From Rhizoctonia solani (taxonomy: Eukaryota > Basidiomycota > Agaricomycetes > Cantharellales > Ceratobasidiaceae): DNA of 64,000 nucleotides. Shown here in pieces: positions 35,057 to 47,460 of this stretch. The notes below the pieces were generated by a model that saw only the letters and a program-made list of their open reading frames with translations, was not told where the DNA came from and made no database searches. The stretch covers positions 1,302,001-1,366,000 of the forward strand of contig NC_057382.1 in assembly GCF_016906535.1 (NCBI RefSeq), in the 5' to 3' direction. Position 1 is the first letter of the stretch, and each line of letters begins with the position of its first letter. Position numbers and translations under genes: made by a program.

Positions 35057-36529
35057 ATGCGGTACAAAACCGCTGTCCTTGTTGGGGTATGGACGTAAGT
35101 GTTCATAGTATGTGCCCAAGTATCTTCGAATTAACAACCCATTCATCGCCCACCTGACCATGCCACGATATTCTGGCACAGTGAGACTGCGCTGTGGGGT
35201 AAGTTTGGTGTTTGCTCAATCCAGAACGGATCATTGATTGCGATTAAACTAATTGCGACATCTTAGGAGTTTTCTTTATTCTCTACTTGATCTGTGCCCA
35301 TGTGCTTGTTCGCAAGCAGACGCTGCACACTATTCAGTGGATCCCGCTATCCACAGCTTCGCTGCTTTTCATGCTTGCGACTATTCATCTTGCTCTTCAG
35401 CTGAGGAAAGTATACGAAGGTTTAGTGTTGTGCGCAAATGAACCAGGCGGCCCAGATGCCTATTTTTTGGGTGAGCAGCCAGCCTATCCATATCTGCTTG
35501 CGCCAACACTATTCCTAGATATAAGCCGATGGCTAAATGTAGCTGCAGACGGCGTCTACATCACCATGATCTTAGTAGGAGATTTGGTGGTCATTCACCG
35601 CTGTTTTCTCATCTGGGGGAATAGAATCCGTATCATTATACTCCCCTTTATACTCGTTCTTTGCACAGCAGGTAAGTTCTACATTCCAACTTATCAGTTC
35701 CAACAGCTGAACACCCAATAGCTTCAGGCTACGCTGCAGTCTGGCTCTTCACTAAACTACCTCCCAATGGTACAGCGCTCGAGGGACCGCTCGCGAAATG
35801 TACAACCATAACGTTCTTGTTATCGCTCGCTACGAACATATTGACCACCGGGTTGATATCTTACCGCATTCTTTCTACAGCACGAAAGGTTGCATCCTCA
35901 GTCGATGTTCGTCCCTACATGGGTGGTTTGGCCGTGGTGATTGAAAGTGCGGCAATCTATACCACTGCGTTGGTGATTTATCTCGTCGTCTATATTTCAC
36001 GGACCAATGCGCAGGTGTGTACGGTCAGAACCATTATAACAACCTAGCTAAGTTTTATCTCGCTAGTACATCGTATTCTGCGCATTATGCCCTATAATCG
36101 TACGTTTTACTCCTCTGAACCCACATAGCCTAGCTCATCTTTTTTTTTCTCTCTTTCAACATAAAGGGTATTGTACCAACATTGATCATTGTCAGAGTCG
36201 GACTGGGCCTCACGCGCACTTCTCAAGTTGACATCGAGGGTCCTCCCTCTGCACCATCACCCACTTACGACATCTACTCTCCAACTGATGCTCCTATACT
36301 TCATATCACACATCTACCACCATCATATTCACCTGGACCGAGGTCTCCGCATACACGGGACTTCTCAGGGTCCGATGCCACCTGGACCGAGGGGCCTGAT
36401 GCTATCCGCTTACAACTACGATACTCCCAGGGTAGCGTCGGTCGTTCCATAGCCCCGGACGACATATCACGAAATAGTTCTGTATCCTTTGGGTTGGTTC
36501 GAACCAAAACTACTGAAACAAAGAAATAA
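35057..36529 (+). CDS. Multi-pass (about seven-TM) fungal membrane protein, 382 aa
   Basis: Six exons (35057-35094, 35182-35198, 35267-35671, 35722-36014, 36067-36099, 36167-36529) join in frame; exon 2 is 17 nt. Hydrophobic helices are seen at FFILYLICAHVLV, LSTASLLFMLATIHLAL, VYITMILVGDLVVIHRCFLIW, IRIIILPFILVLCTA, ITFLLSLATNILTTGLISY, GLAVVIESAAIYTTALVIYLV and YIVFCALCPIIG. The C-terminal ~110 residues are a Ser/Pro-rich cytoplasmic tail. It resembles the large families of orphan multi-TM proteins in mushrooms; a receptor role is possible but not shown. An in-frame upstream extension without ATG means 35057 is the first plausible start. Confidence 0.75.
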
Positions 36530-37720
36530 ACGTTCCGATTTGAATGGTTGACCTTTTTCTCGCCTTTGTAAGTATTTCGGCTAGAGTATGCTGGATGGGT
36601 ATCTGATTGGATTCTAGTTTGTATGAGTATATGCTTATTCGATTCGACGTGATGAGGTATTGGAAGTAAAGACTGCTTACTATTTTCGCATGGGGCAGCT
36701 GGGCCAACATGGGTGTACTCTACTACATACTACATATGGTTTTCATTAATCTCTGTTTATTTCAATCTCCATTTTTTCATTTAATTCAAGGGAATCCTTT
36801 CTTCGTACAGAGCTCGCCTCTACTCAATCTAAACCGTTAATGCACGTCACGGCCCCATGATTTCTGCAGCCCTACGGTCCGTTCGGACTATATCATTCAA
36901 TTTCAGACCTGCGGTACCGCGTATCCGAGGTCTTCTGATTATAATATCCATGTATAGTGCGGCAACGAACTCTGCTCCGATGGACTGGACTCTCCTGAAC
37001 AGTTTGTGAGATTCCCACGTAACTTTGGCACCCAGCGCCGATCACGATCAGGGTGCATGGGCTTCCGCTCATTTTTTTCCATAGACGTCCCCCGACCAAG
37101 TCACTGTAGTTGCCTTTTTGAACAGTTTGGCCTGTATAGTTGATAAGATCCAATTGATCTATCGCCACCAAGAAGCAATCAACCCAAAGGGACCAACGTG
37201 TCGTCATTGTCTGCATACGCAAGTGTGATACAACAAACCTTCTTTCACCATGATATTTTCAGTGCAGTTATACTGTGTCCTTATCAATACTTGGACCTCA
37301 GGTGCTCGGACTACTGAACGAAATACCTTGGCTGTAAATCAGACATCAGACCTGCCTTTCACAGCTGTGAAATTTCCGGATGGTGAATGTGTGAGCTCGT
37401 ATTTCGGAGTCATAGCAGTGATTGGTTTATTTATGGTTGATTAATTGATATCGTGAACACTGCTTGCCTCTTCAATATATTTTAATGTGGGATAGGAGCA
37501 CTTTCCAAGTAAACATGGTCGACTGCATTGATAATAACTGGCTTGGCGTTTAGTATTCGGGATTTATCCAAATTCGTACATTTCGCCCAGCTTCGCGTAT
37601 TCAATGGCGGCCCGGCCTGAACTTCGTATTTACATTCTTCTCCAGGAAGCTCGCAGGCACCCCTAGGCGGAAGTTATAAATAGTCATAAGCCTACGTCTA
37701 GGCGAACACAACACGCCGCG
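36530..37720. other. Intergenic region, no gene recognised
   Basis: Holds the 3' flank of the membrane protein gene and the upstream region of the esterase gene. ORFs at 36893-37222 (minus) and 37250-37444 (plus) lack motifs. No repeats noted. Confidence 0.45.
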
Positions 37721-39162
37721 ATGATTCTCAATACCAAGGCTGTCGCTTTACTCACCCTCACTTTAGGAGCCCGAGCAATTGCCACTAAAATTGACCCACC
37801 CTATAACGATGGAATTCATCTCGCCATTTCCCCTACGTGCGGTGCCCCCAGTACCAATGGAAGCGTGGTAGATGTAAATGCTGGGCTATATGCTCTATCG
37901 GAGTATAAAACTATTGTTAGTTTTGGGGACTCATTCACCTCTAGTGGTAAATCCGATGGTTCGGAACCAGACCCCCCAGTACAAACTGGCACGAGCCCCA
38001 GAGTACGTTCAAAGACGCATCTACCACTTCATGTTTCCATAATCAATTAAATTTAGTATGGCGGGAGATTCGCAAATGGTTATGGTAAGGAGAGTTCACT
38101 CAAAGCTCGGGCATGGAGCTCAAGTTCTTGATTGCAGTTTGGATCGAAAACTTAGCTAACGACACGGGTGCACATCTGCTAGACTATGCAGTGAGTACAC
38201 ATCTTGCTTAAAAGTCTTATGCGTACAACTTATCATGAACAGGTTCCTGGAGCTGTTACTGACACAGCGATATGGCCAAGTAAAGCGACAGAAGCTCATT
38301 CGTTCAGCAAGTGGCAATTTTCCAAAGTGAGTTGGTTGTCACATATAAAGTCGGGAAAGTGCAATGACCATTGATTACGCTCCCAGACCAGTCGCACAGC
38401 TTCAACCCCAAAACGACACTTTATAGCGTTTTCTTGTGAGCGATTGCATATATGAAGTCTCCCCTCGCCAGAGACTCATGCGAATGCAGTGGTATCAATG
38501 ACTTTTCAGCAAGTGCCAGAGATGGCGACCATATGCTTGAAGCAGCTGACGCCCTTCTCGGTCAAGTTAAATTGCTGATAGGCTCTCCTATTGGTGCAAG
38601 ATCGTTCCTTGTCGTAGATGACTATGGCCGAGGTGTGTTGCCCTTTAATACGAGCTGAGCTCTTCAATTGATTGATTCTTAGGAACACATACCGCGAGTG
38701 GGCTATCGTTCAAGGTATGCACTAATTACTGAGCACGTGTATAACCCAATTCCAACACTAGTTAAGACTCGAGTGTTCAATGGCCTGTCTGAGTTGCGCG
38801 AGAAGAGCCCTGAGTTGCGGTTCGCTTACGTTGGTATGTTTTATCACACGGCTGAACCAAACCATCTTTAAACAACTCGTCGAACAGATTTCGCATACCT
38901 ATGGGATGCCGTACTCAAAACTCCTGGACACCAAGCATTTGGATACAATAGCACGGGGTACTGTACTCCAAGTAGTACTTCTACCGTTGGGGCATGCGCA
39001 GACCCAGCTCACACATTTTACTGGATCAATGGGTATGATGCACATACGTATGTTTGATACAACACCAATAGTTGACAACCGTTTCCCAGTCATCCTTCCA
39101 ATCAGACGCACAGGATCATGGCAGACTATATTGAAGAGGTCTTGGCAAGATGTAGAATATAA
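37721..39162 (+). CDS. Secreted SGNH/GDSL-family esterase (CE16-like), 316 aa, 10 exons
   Basis: SGNH hydrolases cleave ester bonds; CE16-like fungal members deacetylate carbohydrate fragments. Exons: 37721-38002, 38057-38084, 38138-38190, 38243-38326, 38392-38435, 38490-38632, 38683-38714, 38767-38833, 38888-39032 and 39090-39162; all join in frame. A signal peptide is clear (AVALLTLTLGARAIA). Block I is SFGDSFTSSG with the nucleophile Ser. YGGRFANGYVWIENLA follows, then block III VFFGINDFSA with its Asn, and the C-terminal GHPSNQTHRIMADY block with the catalytic His preceded by DPAHTFYW. Spacing matches the family. Substrate is inferred, not shown. Confidence 0.88.
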
Positions 39163-39210
39163 AATAATAAATAGTATATATTACAAAGAAAAAACTCATC
39201 TAATGAAATA

Positions 39211-40211
39211 TCAATCTCCTTGATCTCCTTCTTCTACCAGTGCAGTAAGCACCCGTACAACTCTACCGACAGCTTCTTGAACCACCTGTGTATCTTCCTT
39301 CTTAACGCGACCCATCCACTTCGAGACGAAACGATCCGGATGATACAACAACAGCGCCTCCCGCAAACGTTGCTTCCTCGGTTTCCCAATCGAGTGTAGA
39401 GGCGATAGCAAAAAGGCAGAAATGGTTTTTTTCGATAAGGCATCCGAGTCCAGAGGTAGTTGAGGCAGAGGGTGGCAAGGCCACGGGAGATCGGAGAACC
39501 CCAGAGTAGTGCTTTCAGATGGATGCATTTGAGCCCATCGAGTCTCATATGCGACCCACCCCTCCACGACTGACTCCCGCTCTTTGGTCTGCTTTCTCCT
39601 CGATCTTCTTTCGCTATCTTCGCGCTCCATTCTTCTAGTCTCCTCCCTCCTAGCCTTTTCGCGTTCCTTCTTCCGCTTCCGCTCCTCCTCAGCACGTTCC
39701 TGGGCTTCAACCTCGGCTTTGTGTGTTCGCCTCCACATCCCTTCCCTAATCCATTCGGCATACTGATCGTCATCCATCATTGAAGGGTCATCGCGGAGGT
39801 GGGAGGAAGTGGAGTCTTTCCACCTATCAGGAATATGGTCATCATACTCATTGAATCGTGACTCCGTATTCTCGAGACCAGCATCATCCCCCATAGCATC
39901 GAATAATTTTTCACGAAACTCCCTTTCTGCCATCTCGGCGCGAAGGGCGTCCATATCGACCTTGGTCGCCGAGGCAGGCGGGGCCCGTGAATCCTCCTCG
40001 ATATATTCGTCAAACGGAGGTATTGATTCATGGCGCTTCTTATTTCGACGAGATGAGAACGGGACCGCTTTCTCTTGCGCCTTGAAGAGGTGTCGTCATA
40101 GCCGGAGTCCAGTCGGCGAGCTTTCCTAGCGGCCTTTTGAGCTTTACGATACACACGCTCTTCCTGTTCTTCGCGCTCGGCAGGGGTTTCTTTCATATGT
40201 AGGCGTCCCAT
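39211..40211 (-). CDS. NFKBIL1-like nuclear protein, one frame break
   Basis: The minus-strand frame starts at 40211 (MGRLHMKETPAEREEQ) with a basic helix rich in Arg/Lys. A second frame (39211-39954 and upstream to about 40050) gives an acidic middle, a long Glu/Lys/Arg coiled-coil-like helix (residues rich in EREKARREETRR) and a C-terminal segment LREALLLYHPDRF followed by VQEAVGRVVRVLTALVEE. That last block is typical of fungal NFKBIL1-like proteins. The two frames join if one C is added in the run near 40050 (CTCGTC to CTCCGTC). NFKBIL1 relatives associate with splicing and mRNA processing in other eukaryotes; the role here is inferred. Confidence 0.65.
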
Positions 40212-40504
40212 AACACAGCGATAGTTATGCTGTTTACAAGGTATTCGATCGTAGGTCTATATTGATGTAAGACAGAGTTGTGTCAAACGTAGGTATCTTA
40301 TCAAGTACTGGTTCGAGCGCAAAGTGGCCAATTAATGCATGCCCGTAGAGTTATGTTGCTGATAATTTCAGGTCAGCTCGAGAATAGCGGCGTGGTGGTA
40401 GTGGAGAGCTGGATGCAATAGATAACCAAATCCAAGTAGTATAAGAGACGGTGGGGCTCATGCAAGGCAAGTATTATAAACCTTGGTTGGTGGGTGCTAC
40501 CAAG
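40212..40504. other. Intergenic region upstream of tRNA-Asp
   Basis: Presumed promoter region of the minus-strand NFKBIL1-like gene. No other feature is seen. Confidence 0.35.
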
Positions 40505-40595
40505 TTCTCAGTGGTCCAACGGTCAAGACTCGTGCCTGTCAGTTGCTTACGCAATTTGATCGCACGCAACCGGGGTTCGACTCCCCGCTGGGAAG
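40505..40595 (+). tRNA. tRNA-Asp (anticodon GTC) with a 19-nt intron
   Basis: The sequence folds as a cloverleaf: acceptor 7 bp (TTCTCAG with CTGGGAA, one G-T pair), a three-pair D stem, anticodon stem CGTGC/GCACG and T arm CGGGG-TTCGACT-CCCCG. The anticodon loop CTGTCA|C is split by an intron at 40542-40560, in the canonical place after position 37. The B box GGTTCGACTCC is intact (40574-40584). A run of five T follows at 40599-40603, a plausible Pol III terminator. Confidence 0.95.
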
Positions 40596-41479
40596 ATCTT
40601 TTTGGATATTTTGCCCGAGTAGAATAACGTTGACAGGAGCCCTATCTTAAACTTATGCAAATCTTTTAACAAAAACTTACTTGCTAGATGGAAAAAAGTG
40701 GATCTCTACGTAGTTGGTGGTTCGTGCAAATATCTCAACAGCTGTTTTCGCAAAAGCACCCATCTGATACCCTGGTAATTTCTGCATATCGTGTCTACAA
40801 GGAACAATCCGACTGTGAGGATTGCCGTAGTAATTATCAATGGGAACATAAAGTATCGGAACACTCTTAGCTCGGCTTCTGGGCGATTCGCATACACGTC
40901 ATTACTGTACCCGACCAAATACATTACCACTGGATATGTTCCTTGCGGTTTAGTTGAGCCGCGTCTGGGCTTTGGCGTCCTAACATTAACTGTAGCTGTA
41001 GCTCGAATTTTTCCTATAACATAACCCACAGTACTCTATAGGAGCCTTAGTATCTTCCTACAATTATCGGAAAAGTCTTGCACATTCGTCCCAGTTAGCT
41101 TATGTGTGCCTATGGTGGACTATCCCAAGGATACCCAAGCACGGGACCTGACAGTTAGATGTCAAGTTAATAATCATTTACGCAGCCGATATTTCTTGGT
41201 GTTTCTGAAAGAGCGAGTTTCAAAGTTACCAAGCCTTAGCACTCACTTTTAATGCCTATGCTATAACGTTGGATGAATGAATCCGATAAGATTTGCACCA
41301 TTTTTCCGTCACAATGGCCCCTGGGCTGACCCACTGCTTTCAGGCACCCTTAAGCTAGTTCAGCCCAGGAAATAATATTGTGATACTTAAGCAAGTCAAT
41401 TTCCAGCAGCAGACTTCAACCGCCTCGGATTCTCTTGTTTCTCCGCGTTACAGCATCGTCCTTTCTTTACTTGTTTACA
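40596..41479. other. Intergenic region between tRNA-Asp and chitinase 1
   Basis: Includes the Pol III terminator and the chitinase 1 promoter. A minus-strand ORF at 40706-41029 (107 aa) has one hydrophobic segment (MFPLIITTAILTVGLFLVDT) but uses GTG as its first codon, follows an in-frame stop and matches no family, so it is not called. Confidence 0.4.
40599..40603 (+). terminator. Pol III T5 terminator of tRNA-Asp
   Basis: A run of five T begins four bases after the tRNA 3' end, a standard Pol III stop. No similar run was seen after tRNA-Gly. Confidence 0.7.
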
Positions 41480-43505
41480 ATGCAACTCGTTCTTTTACTG
41501 TCTGCAGTATCACTCTATACTGGGGCAGCTTCAGCTGCTCAAATCATGCACCGACCTGACGGCTATAAAGGCAACCCTAAAACACCCACCAAACCTTCTG
41601 ATCATTTCAAGGCAGGTAAAGGGTGTGACTTCGAAAAGGGAGGCAAAGTCAATATTGGCTATTTCCCTAATTGGTATACTTAATTTATAATAATTTATAC
41701 TATGAATTGGCATCTAACTTCTCATTGTAGGGGCATCTATGGCCGTGCCTATAGTAGGCTCTATTCCATAGTAGTTTAATTGAACATATAATTGATTCGA
41801 TATATCACAGAACCATCCGACATTGATACTGACTCATTGACTCATGTCTATTATGCGTAAGTAGGGTCCACTATTATGGTTTTTATTTATCCTAAATGGT
41901 GTTTATGTAGCTTTGCCGACACGGATCCTACGACCGGTCAGGCGCTCTTAACGGACCTGTGGGCCGACCAACAAATCACTTGTGAGCCACAGTCTCCCCG
42001 AATATTTAGGCCTTTTGGCTTCACATTTCATATTAGATCCTGGTGATGACAATACCGCCCCTGGAAACAACCTCTATGTGAGTGCTGGCTCTGATTACAT
42101 TACCTTACCATCCTAATTATTGTACATGTAGGGAAATCTCAAGCAGCTCTACCTTCTCAAGCAGAAGAAGCGTTCCCTCAAGACCATTCTCTCCTTCGGA
42201 GGCTGGACCTACTCCCAGGCTGGACACTTCAACTTTGCGACAAATGCGACGAGCCGTGCCACGTTTGTCAAGACTGCGATCCAGCTGCTTGAAGACAATG
42301 GCTTTGATGGACTGTGCGTATACTGTGCACGATAGCCGAGAGAAAGAGCTATACTAACACGGATATATGATAGTGATATCGATTGGGAATACCCAGCTGC
42401 GGGAGAACAGGCCGATGCGTTTGTCGCGCTCCTCAAGGAGACTCGGGAAGGATTGGATGCACACGCTAAAAGCAAGGGAGATAAGGTACCATATGAGCTC
42501 AATGTAAGCAGTGTTGATATTAGTCCTTAGTGTGGCCGAGTAACAAAGGGGTTTTTAGGCTGCGGTGCCTGCTGGTCCGCAGAACTATCAGAACCTCAAA
42601 GTCGAGGAGATGGACAAATACTTAACCTACTGGGCCTTAATGGTATGTGGTTGTAGAGGCCACATCAGCTACAAATTTCTGATACTTCGTCTCAGGCTTA
42701 TGACTATTCCGGCGGTTGGTCTACAGTCGTAAGTTAGTTTCAAACCGGAATCTGAATCGCAATAATGGCTTTGTAGAGTGACTACTTGGCTAATGTGTAC
42801 GGGGGTGCCTTCTCCGGAGTATCCACCAGCGAAAGTACCAAGTGGTACTTGAAGAATGGAGCGAACAAGAAGAAGTTTGTAATTGGTCTGTTGACAAACC
42901 TCTGTATTGGCCCATTATTAACCCTCTTGTTTACGTAGGAATGCCCATCTACGGTCGTGGTTTCCAAAACACAAATGGCATCTTCCAGTCTTTCGAGGGA
43001 GTTGGCCCTGGTAATCCTCACTTCCATTTATTCTAAATATCATCCGATTAATTTTGCCTTAAAATTCAGGTACCTGGGAAGCTGGTGTATACGACTACAA
43101 GGCTCTCCCATTCCCCAACGCGACTGTTCACCACGATCACAAGAATATCTCAAGCTACAGCTACGATTCGGTGAAGAAGGAGCTCATCTCGTATGATACA
43201 CCTGTAATCACAGCTAAGAAATGCGACTGGCTGTCTCGCCAAGGGCTGGCTGGAGGTTGGTACACCGACCCTCGAAATTGCCCAATTAACTGACATGACT
43301 ATGTGTATGAATAGCTATGTTCTGGGAACTGTCCGCGGATAAAACCGGTACTGAAAGTCTGGTATGGACTGCTGCTAAAACCATGGGTAAATTGGATAAC
43401 ACCCCGAATCACCTGAGCTACCCCGGTTCAAAGTTCGATAACGTGAAAGCAGAGATGAAGGATACTTCCAAGCGTGGGCATAAGGTCAAGGCCAAGTACT
43501 TCTAG
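41480..43505 (+). CDS. GH18 chitinase 1, 453 aa, 13 exons
   Basis: GH18 chitinases hydrolyse beta-1,4-GlcNAc bonds in chitin by substrate-assisted catalysis. Exons: 41480-41673, 41731-41753, 41811-41856, 41911-41981, 42037-42077, 42132-42313, 42374-42503, 42559-42642, 42696-42728, 42777-42885, 42939-43010, 43070-43255 and 43315-43505; all join in frame. The catalytic motif DGLDIDWEYP is complete with acid Glu191. [28 protein letters not shown] and [10 protein letters not shown] motifs follow the family. A signal peptide is clear ([19 protein letters not shown]). No chitin-binding module is seen; the C-terminus ends in a basic tail. A close tandem copy lies 0.9 kb downstream. Confidence 0.95.
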
Positions 43506-44430
43506 GCATCAGACCAAGTTTGCATCGATCTCTTCTTCATTGAATTGGCATACAGTGTATTTTATATAGTGTTACTCTAATTCATTTTCTGATTTTACGG
43601 AGCAAGTCGATCAATGTGATCGGCTCGCGTCGTACATAGGTAGCACCAGTTTGAAGTTTATCCATCTCTTGGTGCCCGTAATACAATATATATCAAAATA
43701 GGTGGTGGAGCGTATATGGTATATGGTAGGTACTGCGTCTGGTAACAAATAAATGACCCACTATATAAGGGCGTGTGTACTATTGGCCGCAAGGTTATAA
43801 TTGCTGTAGATACAACCATAGTGCATTTCACATAAGCTTTCACCGTGTGGCAAGTGATCAGCCAAGACCGCTAACCCGAAGTTTTAACGGATTGGATCAT
43901 AAGCCTTTCACCGGTTTGCGTAAGCCCATCGGAAGGTCGGTGAGCACCACGGCAAATAAACTGCATACAATACGGCATAGAAAGCTCTGCGGCCCTTATA
44001 TCTTGCGCGGCGCCGATTTTTCTGAAATCCAGTAACACATTCACGTGGGGTTGATCACGCCGAGAGGCTGAAGGTGTGCGATCAAACAACCGACCTTCAA
44101 ATCAATGAACCTTCTGCGCCGCACTGATATTGCTCAGTATCCCTAAAAGGGCAAGTTATGAAAAAACCTGGTCTTTATTCGTCATAGTTTATACGTTATA
44201 GCACTATAGTTCTATCGAGAATGGGCGTTCCCGGTCTATTTCGAGGTTTCTCGTGATAACCTTCCCCGGGCCAGGCCCTGTTACTTTCAGTTACTTCCGA
44301 AGTGTCTCAGAAATCCTTCAGCCTGTAGAACACTTAAATGGGCTGGTTACGAGCGCAAAGTTCCCCCATCGGCTCGAATTCTTCTGTCTCTTTGGGATCA
44401 CAATTCGTCTCTCCTTTATAATCTTTTACA
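43506..44430. other. Intergenic region between the chitinase genes
   Basis: Promoter region of chitinase 2 and 3' region of chitinase 1. No ORF is supported. A TATAA-like box lies near 44416, about 15 bases before the start codon, which is closer than usual for a TATA box. Confidence 0.4.
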
Positions 44431-46362
44431 ATGCAACTCGCTCTTTTACTATCTGCGATATCCCTCTATGCGGGAGCGACTTCGGCAACTGAAGTAATGC
44501 ACCGACCGGCAGACTTCAACTACAAGTACAATCCCAATACCTCTGTCAAACTTGGCCTATCTCTCGACTTGAACCTGGGGAACGGGTGTACTTTTGAGAA
44601 GGGGGGCAAGGTCAACATCGCTTACTTTACCAACTGGGGCATTTACGGGCGGAAATTCAGTAGGCTTCTTTGTAATGTTATTAGTCACAGCTTTTATTGA
44701 TTCATGTATGATGCAGCTCCGCTCGACATCAACATCGACTCGCTGACGCATATCTACTATGCGTGAGTAGTATCATAGCCTTGACAAAGTTGACATTCTC
44801 AGAGATGTTTATAGCTTTGCCGATACCGACCCTGAGACAGGTCGCGCCTCGTTGACGGATCTCTGGGCAGACCAGCAGATTACATGTGAGTCGCAGCCTA
44901 CTCGCCTACCCCTTAATACTCGAACTAAACCTTGACTATCTATAGATCCTGGCGATGACAACACCGCCGCCGGAAACAACCTCTACGTGAGTAGTCTCGA
45001 ATCCTAAATCTCAAATTGTGCCTTGATTCTAAACTCCACCGCGTTTTCTAGGGAAACCTCAAGCAACTCTACCTTCTCAAGCAGAAGAAGCGTTCTCTCA
45101 AGACCATTCTCTCCTTCGGAGGCTGGACCTACTCCCAGGCCGGACACTTCAACTTTGCGACAAACGCGACGAGCCGTGCCACGTTTGTCAAGACTGCGAT
45201 CCAGCTGCTTGAAGACAATGGCTTTGATGGACTGTGCGTATACTGTGCACGATAGCCGAGAGAAAGAGCTATACTAACACGGATATATGATAGTGACATC
45301 GATTGGGAATACCCAGCTGCGGGAGAACAGGCCGATGCGTTTGTCGCGCTCCTGAAGGAGACTCGCGCCGGACTGGATGCTCATGCCAAGAGCAAGGGCG
45401 ATACCGTTCCCTACCAGCTCAACGTGAGATCACTTTCTTTCCTCGACTCTTGCTGTTCCTAACCGCATATTGGGACTACAATAGGCCGCTGTTCCCGCTG
45501 GTGCGCAAAACTACCAGAACCTCAAGGTCAAAGACATGGACAAGTACCTCAACTACTGGACTTTGATGGGATACGACTACTCGGGCTCTTGGTCTTCTGT
45601 CGTAAGTCCTTCTTGGACGAACCTCACACAAAAGGGAACACGACATTGAATAATGTGTGCGCGCAGAGCGATTATCAAGCCAACGTCTACGGAGGCGCCA
45701 TCTCGGGTGTATCGACCAGCGCAAGCACGGAATGGTACCTCAAGAACGGAGCGAGCAGGAACAAGTTTGCGATCGGTATGCCCATTTACGGCCGCGGTTT
45801 CGAAAACACGGATGGGATCTTCAAGCCTTTTAACGGAACTGGACCTGGTGAGTTCCATTACCATCGAATATTATACAGAGCAGGAGTTTGATGGGGGTAT
45901 GGTTATCAAGGTACTTGGGAGGCTGGTGTCTATGATTACAAGGCTCTTCCGTTCCCCAATGCGACCGTGTACAACGATATGAAGAACATCTCGAGCTACA
46001 GCTACGATCCTATCAAGAAGGAGCTGATTTCGTACGATACGCCCGTCGTCGCGGCTGCCAAGGCCAAGTGGGTGTCCAAGCAAGGACTCGCCGGAGGTCA
46101 GTTTTCTTCATTGACAGCATAGTCCAGCTCAGTCAATATTAACACATTCTCCCATTCAAAAATCGAAACAGCCATGTTCTGGGAGCTCTCTGCGGACAAG
46201 AACGGTACAGACAGTCTCGTGTGGACTGTAGCCAAGACCATGGCCAAGCTCGACAACACCCAGAACCACTTGAACTACCCCGGTTCGCAGTTTGACAATG
46301 TCAAGGCGGGCATGAAGACTGTTTCGAAGCGCGGACACAAGGTCAAGGCCAAGTACTTTTAA
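44431..46362 (+). CDS. GH18 chitinase 2, 457 aa, 10 exons
   Basis: Tandem paralogue of chitinase 1 with the same signal peptide type, the complete DGLDIDWEYP motif (catalytic Glu195) and the same later motifs. Exons: 44431-44659, 44717-44762, 44815-44885, 44946-44986, 45052-45233, 45294-45423, 45485-45601, 45667-45847, 45911-46096 and 46172-46362, all in frame. Three introns of chitinase 1 are absent: after the NW in YFxNW, after LM before the YDYSG segment, and within FVIG|MPIYG. The 60-nt intron before IDWEY and flanking exon sequence are nearly identical to chitinase 1. A secreted endochitinase role in wall remodelling or mycoparasitism is likely but not distinguishable from sequence. Confidence 0.95.
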
Positions 46363-47460
46363 GCCGTGCTGTGATGCGCAATTGAGTTTTCTATCCTTGT
46401 CATTTTAGTTGGATGTGTGATATTAGTCGTCGTATAATTGTAATATGTTCCTTTTCTGAAAGGTCCCCACACACATTGGCAAGTTTGACGAACTTTAGTA
46501 ACCGGGGGTCACTCATTCCTCACGACGCATTGAGCCGCAAGCCGGACTTTTGCGCGGATCTTAGCGGTGGGGCTGAACAACCGGTGCCCCTCACGCCACG
46601 GGGCTATCCTCCCCTCCACCCCACCGCGGGCAAGGCCCAGTGCACCGCACCAGGACCCAAGACCTACATATCGTCATGTTCCTTTGTTCACCGCAGCTCG
46701 ACCCCACTGGTTTAGGGCTGTGTAGCATTGTCATTGTTAAGCGAGTAAAAGAAAAGTTGGGTATATGCGCAACCTGTTCGGTCCCTCGAGTCAAGTTACT
46801 ACCTACGACCACACACTCTCCCGTCGCCAAGAGTGGCGCAAGACTCTAAACACGGGGAGTCAACCGGGCCGGACAGGTATTCAAACCATATTATCAATCC
46901 AAGACACAGACAAACTTCCGACTGCACAGCCAACATAAACAATTAACCTTGAATTCAACACCACTTGACCACATTGACCTCGTCCGAAAATCAAGCCAAG
47001 TAATGTCATTGTATGCGCGCCACGTACACAAAAAAGCCCATCCCCATTACCCGGGATCAGTCATCGCACCCCCGATTGGGAGAAAGCGATCGACCAATCG
47101 GAAAAAAGGTACTTTTTTAAAAATGATTAACCCCCCTTTGTGCAACAACATGGATACTGTACGAGACTCGAGAAAAAAAGTTAATATTCCGGGAACAAAA
47201 AAAAAAGTGAAAAGTGAAAAGAGTTCCGAAATTCGAAGAAATTAAAGTTGAAAAAAGAGATTAAAACAGTTGAGAACCAGCAGTCGACCCCCGCCTAACC
47301 CATCCGAAATAGGACCAATAAAATACATAGGATAGAGAGAGATTACAAGTACAAGTACGAAACAGTGAATAGATATACTGGTCACAGTCGTGTTTTGTTA
47401 CAGTTTTCAGTGGGATGTATATGCGAGGGTTTCCTTTAGAGGAAGGTAGTACCTACCTGT
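46363..47460. other. Intergenic region between convergent genes
   Basis: Lies between the 3' ends of chitinase 2 and the minus-strand 422-aa gene. Short poly-A and poly-T tracts only. No gene is supported. Confidence 0.5.

Noticed and set aside
38327..38766. Two apparently out-of-phase junctions in the SGNH esterase gene
   Set aside because: Using later acceptors (exon starts 38392 and 38767) restores phase and the conserved sequence, so the gene is intact.
40706..41029. A 107-aa minus-strand ORF with one hydrophobic segment upstream of chitinase 1
   Set aside because: Its first codon is GTG after an in-frame stop, and it has no recognised family and no splice partner.
42000..46400. A chitinase-centred secondary gene cluster
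   Set aside because: Neighbouring genes are tRNA-Asp, an NFKBIL1-like protein and housekeeping factors; no linked function is evident.
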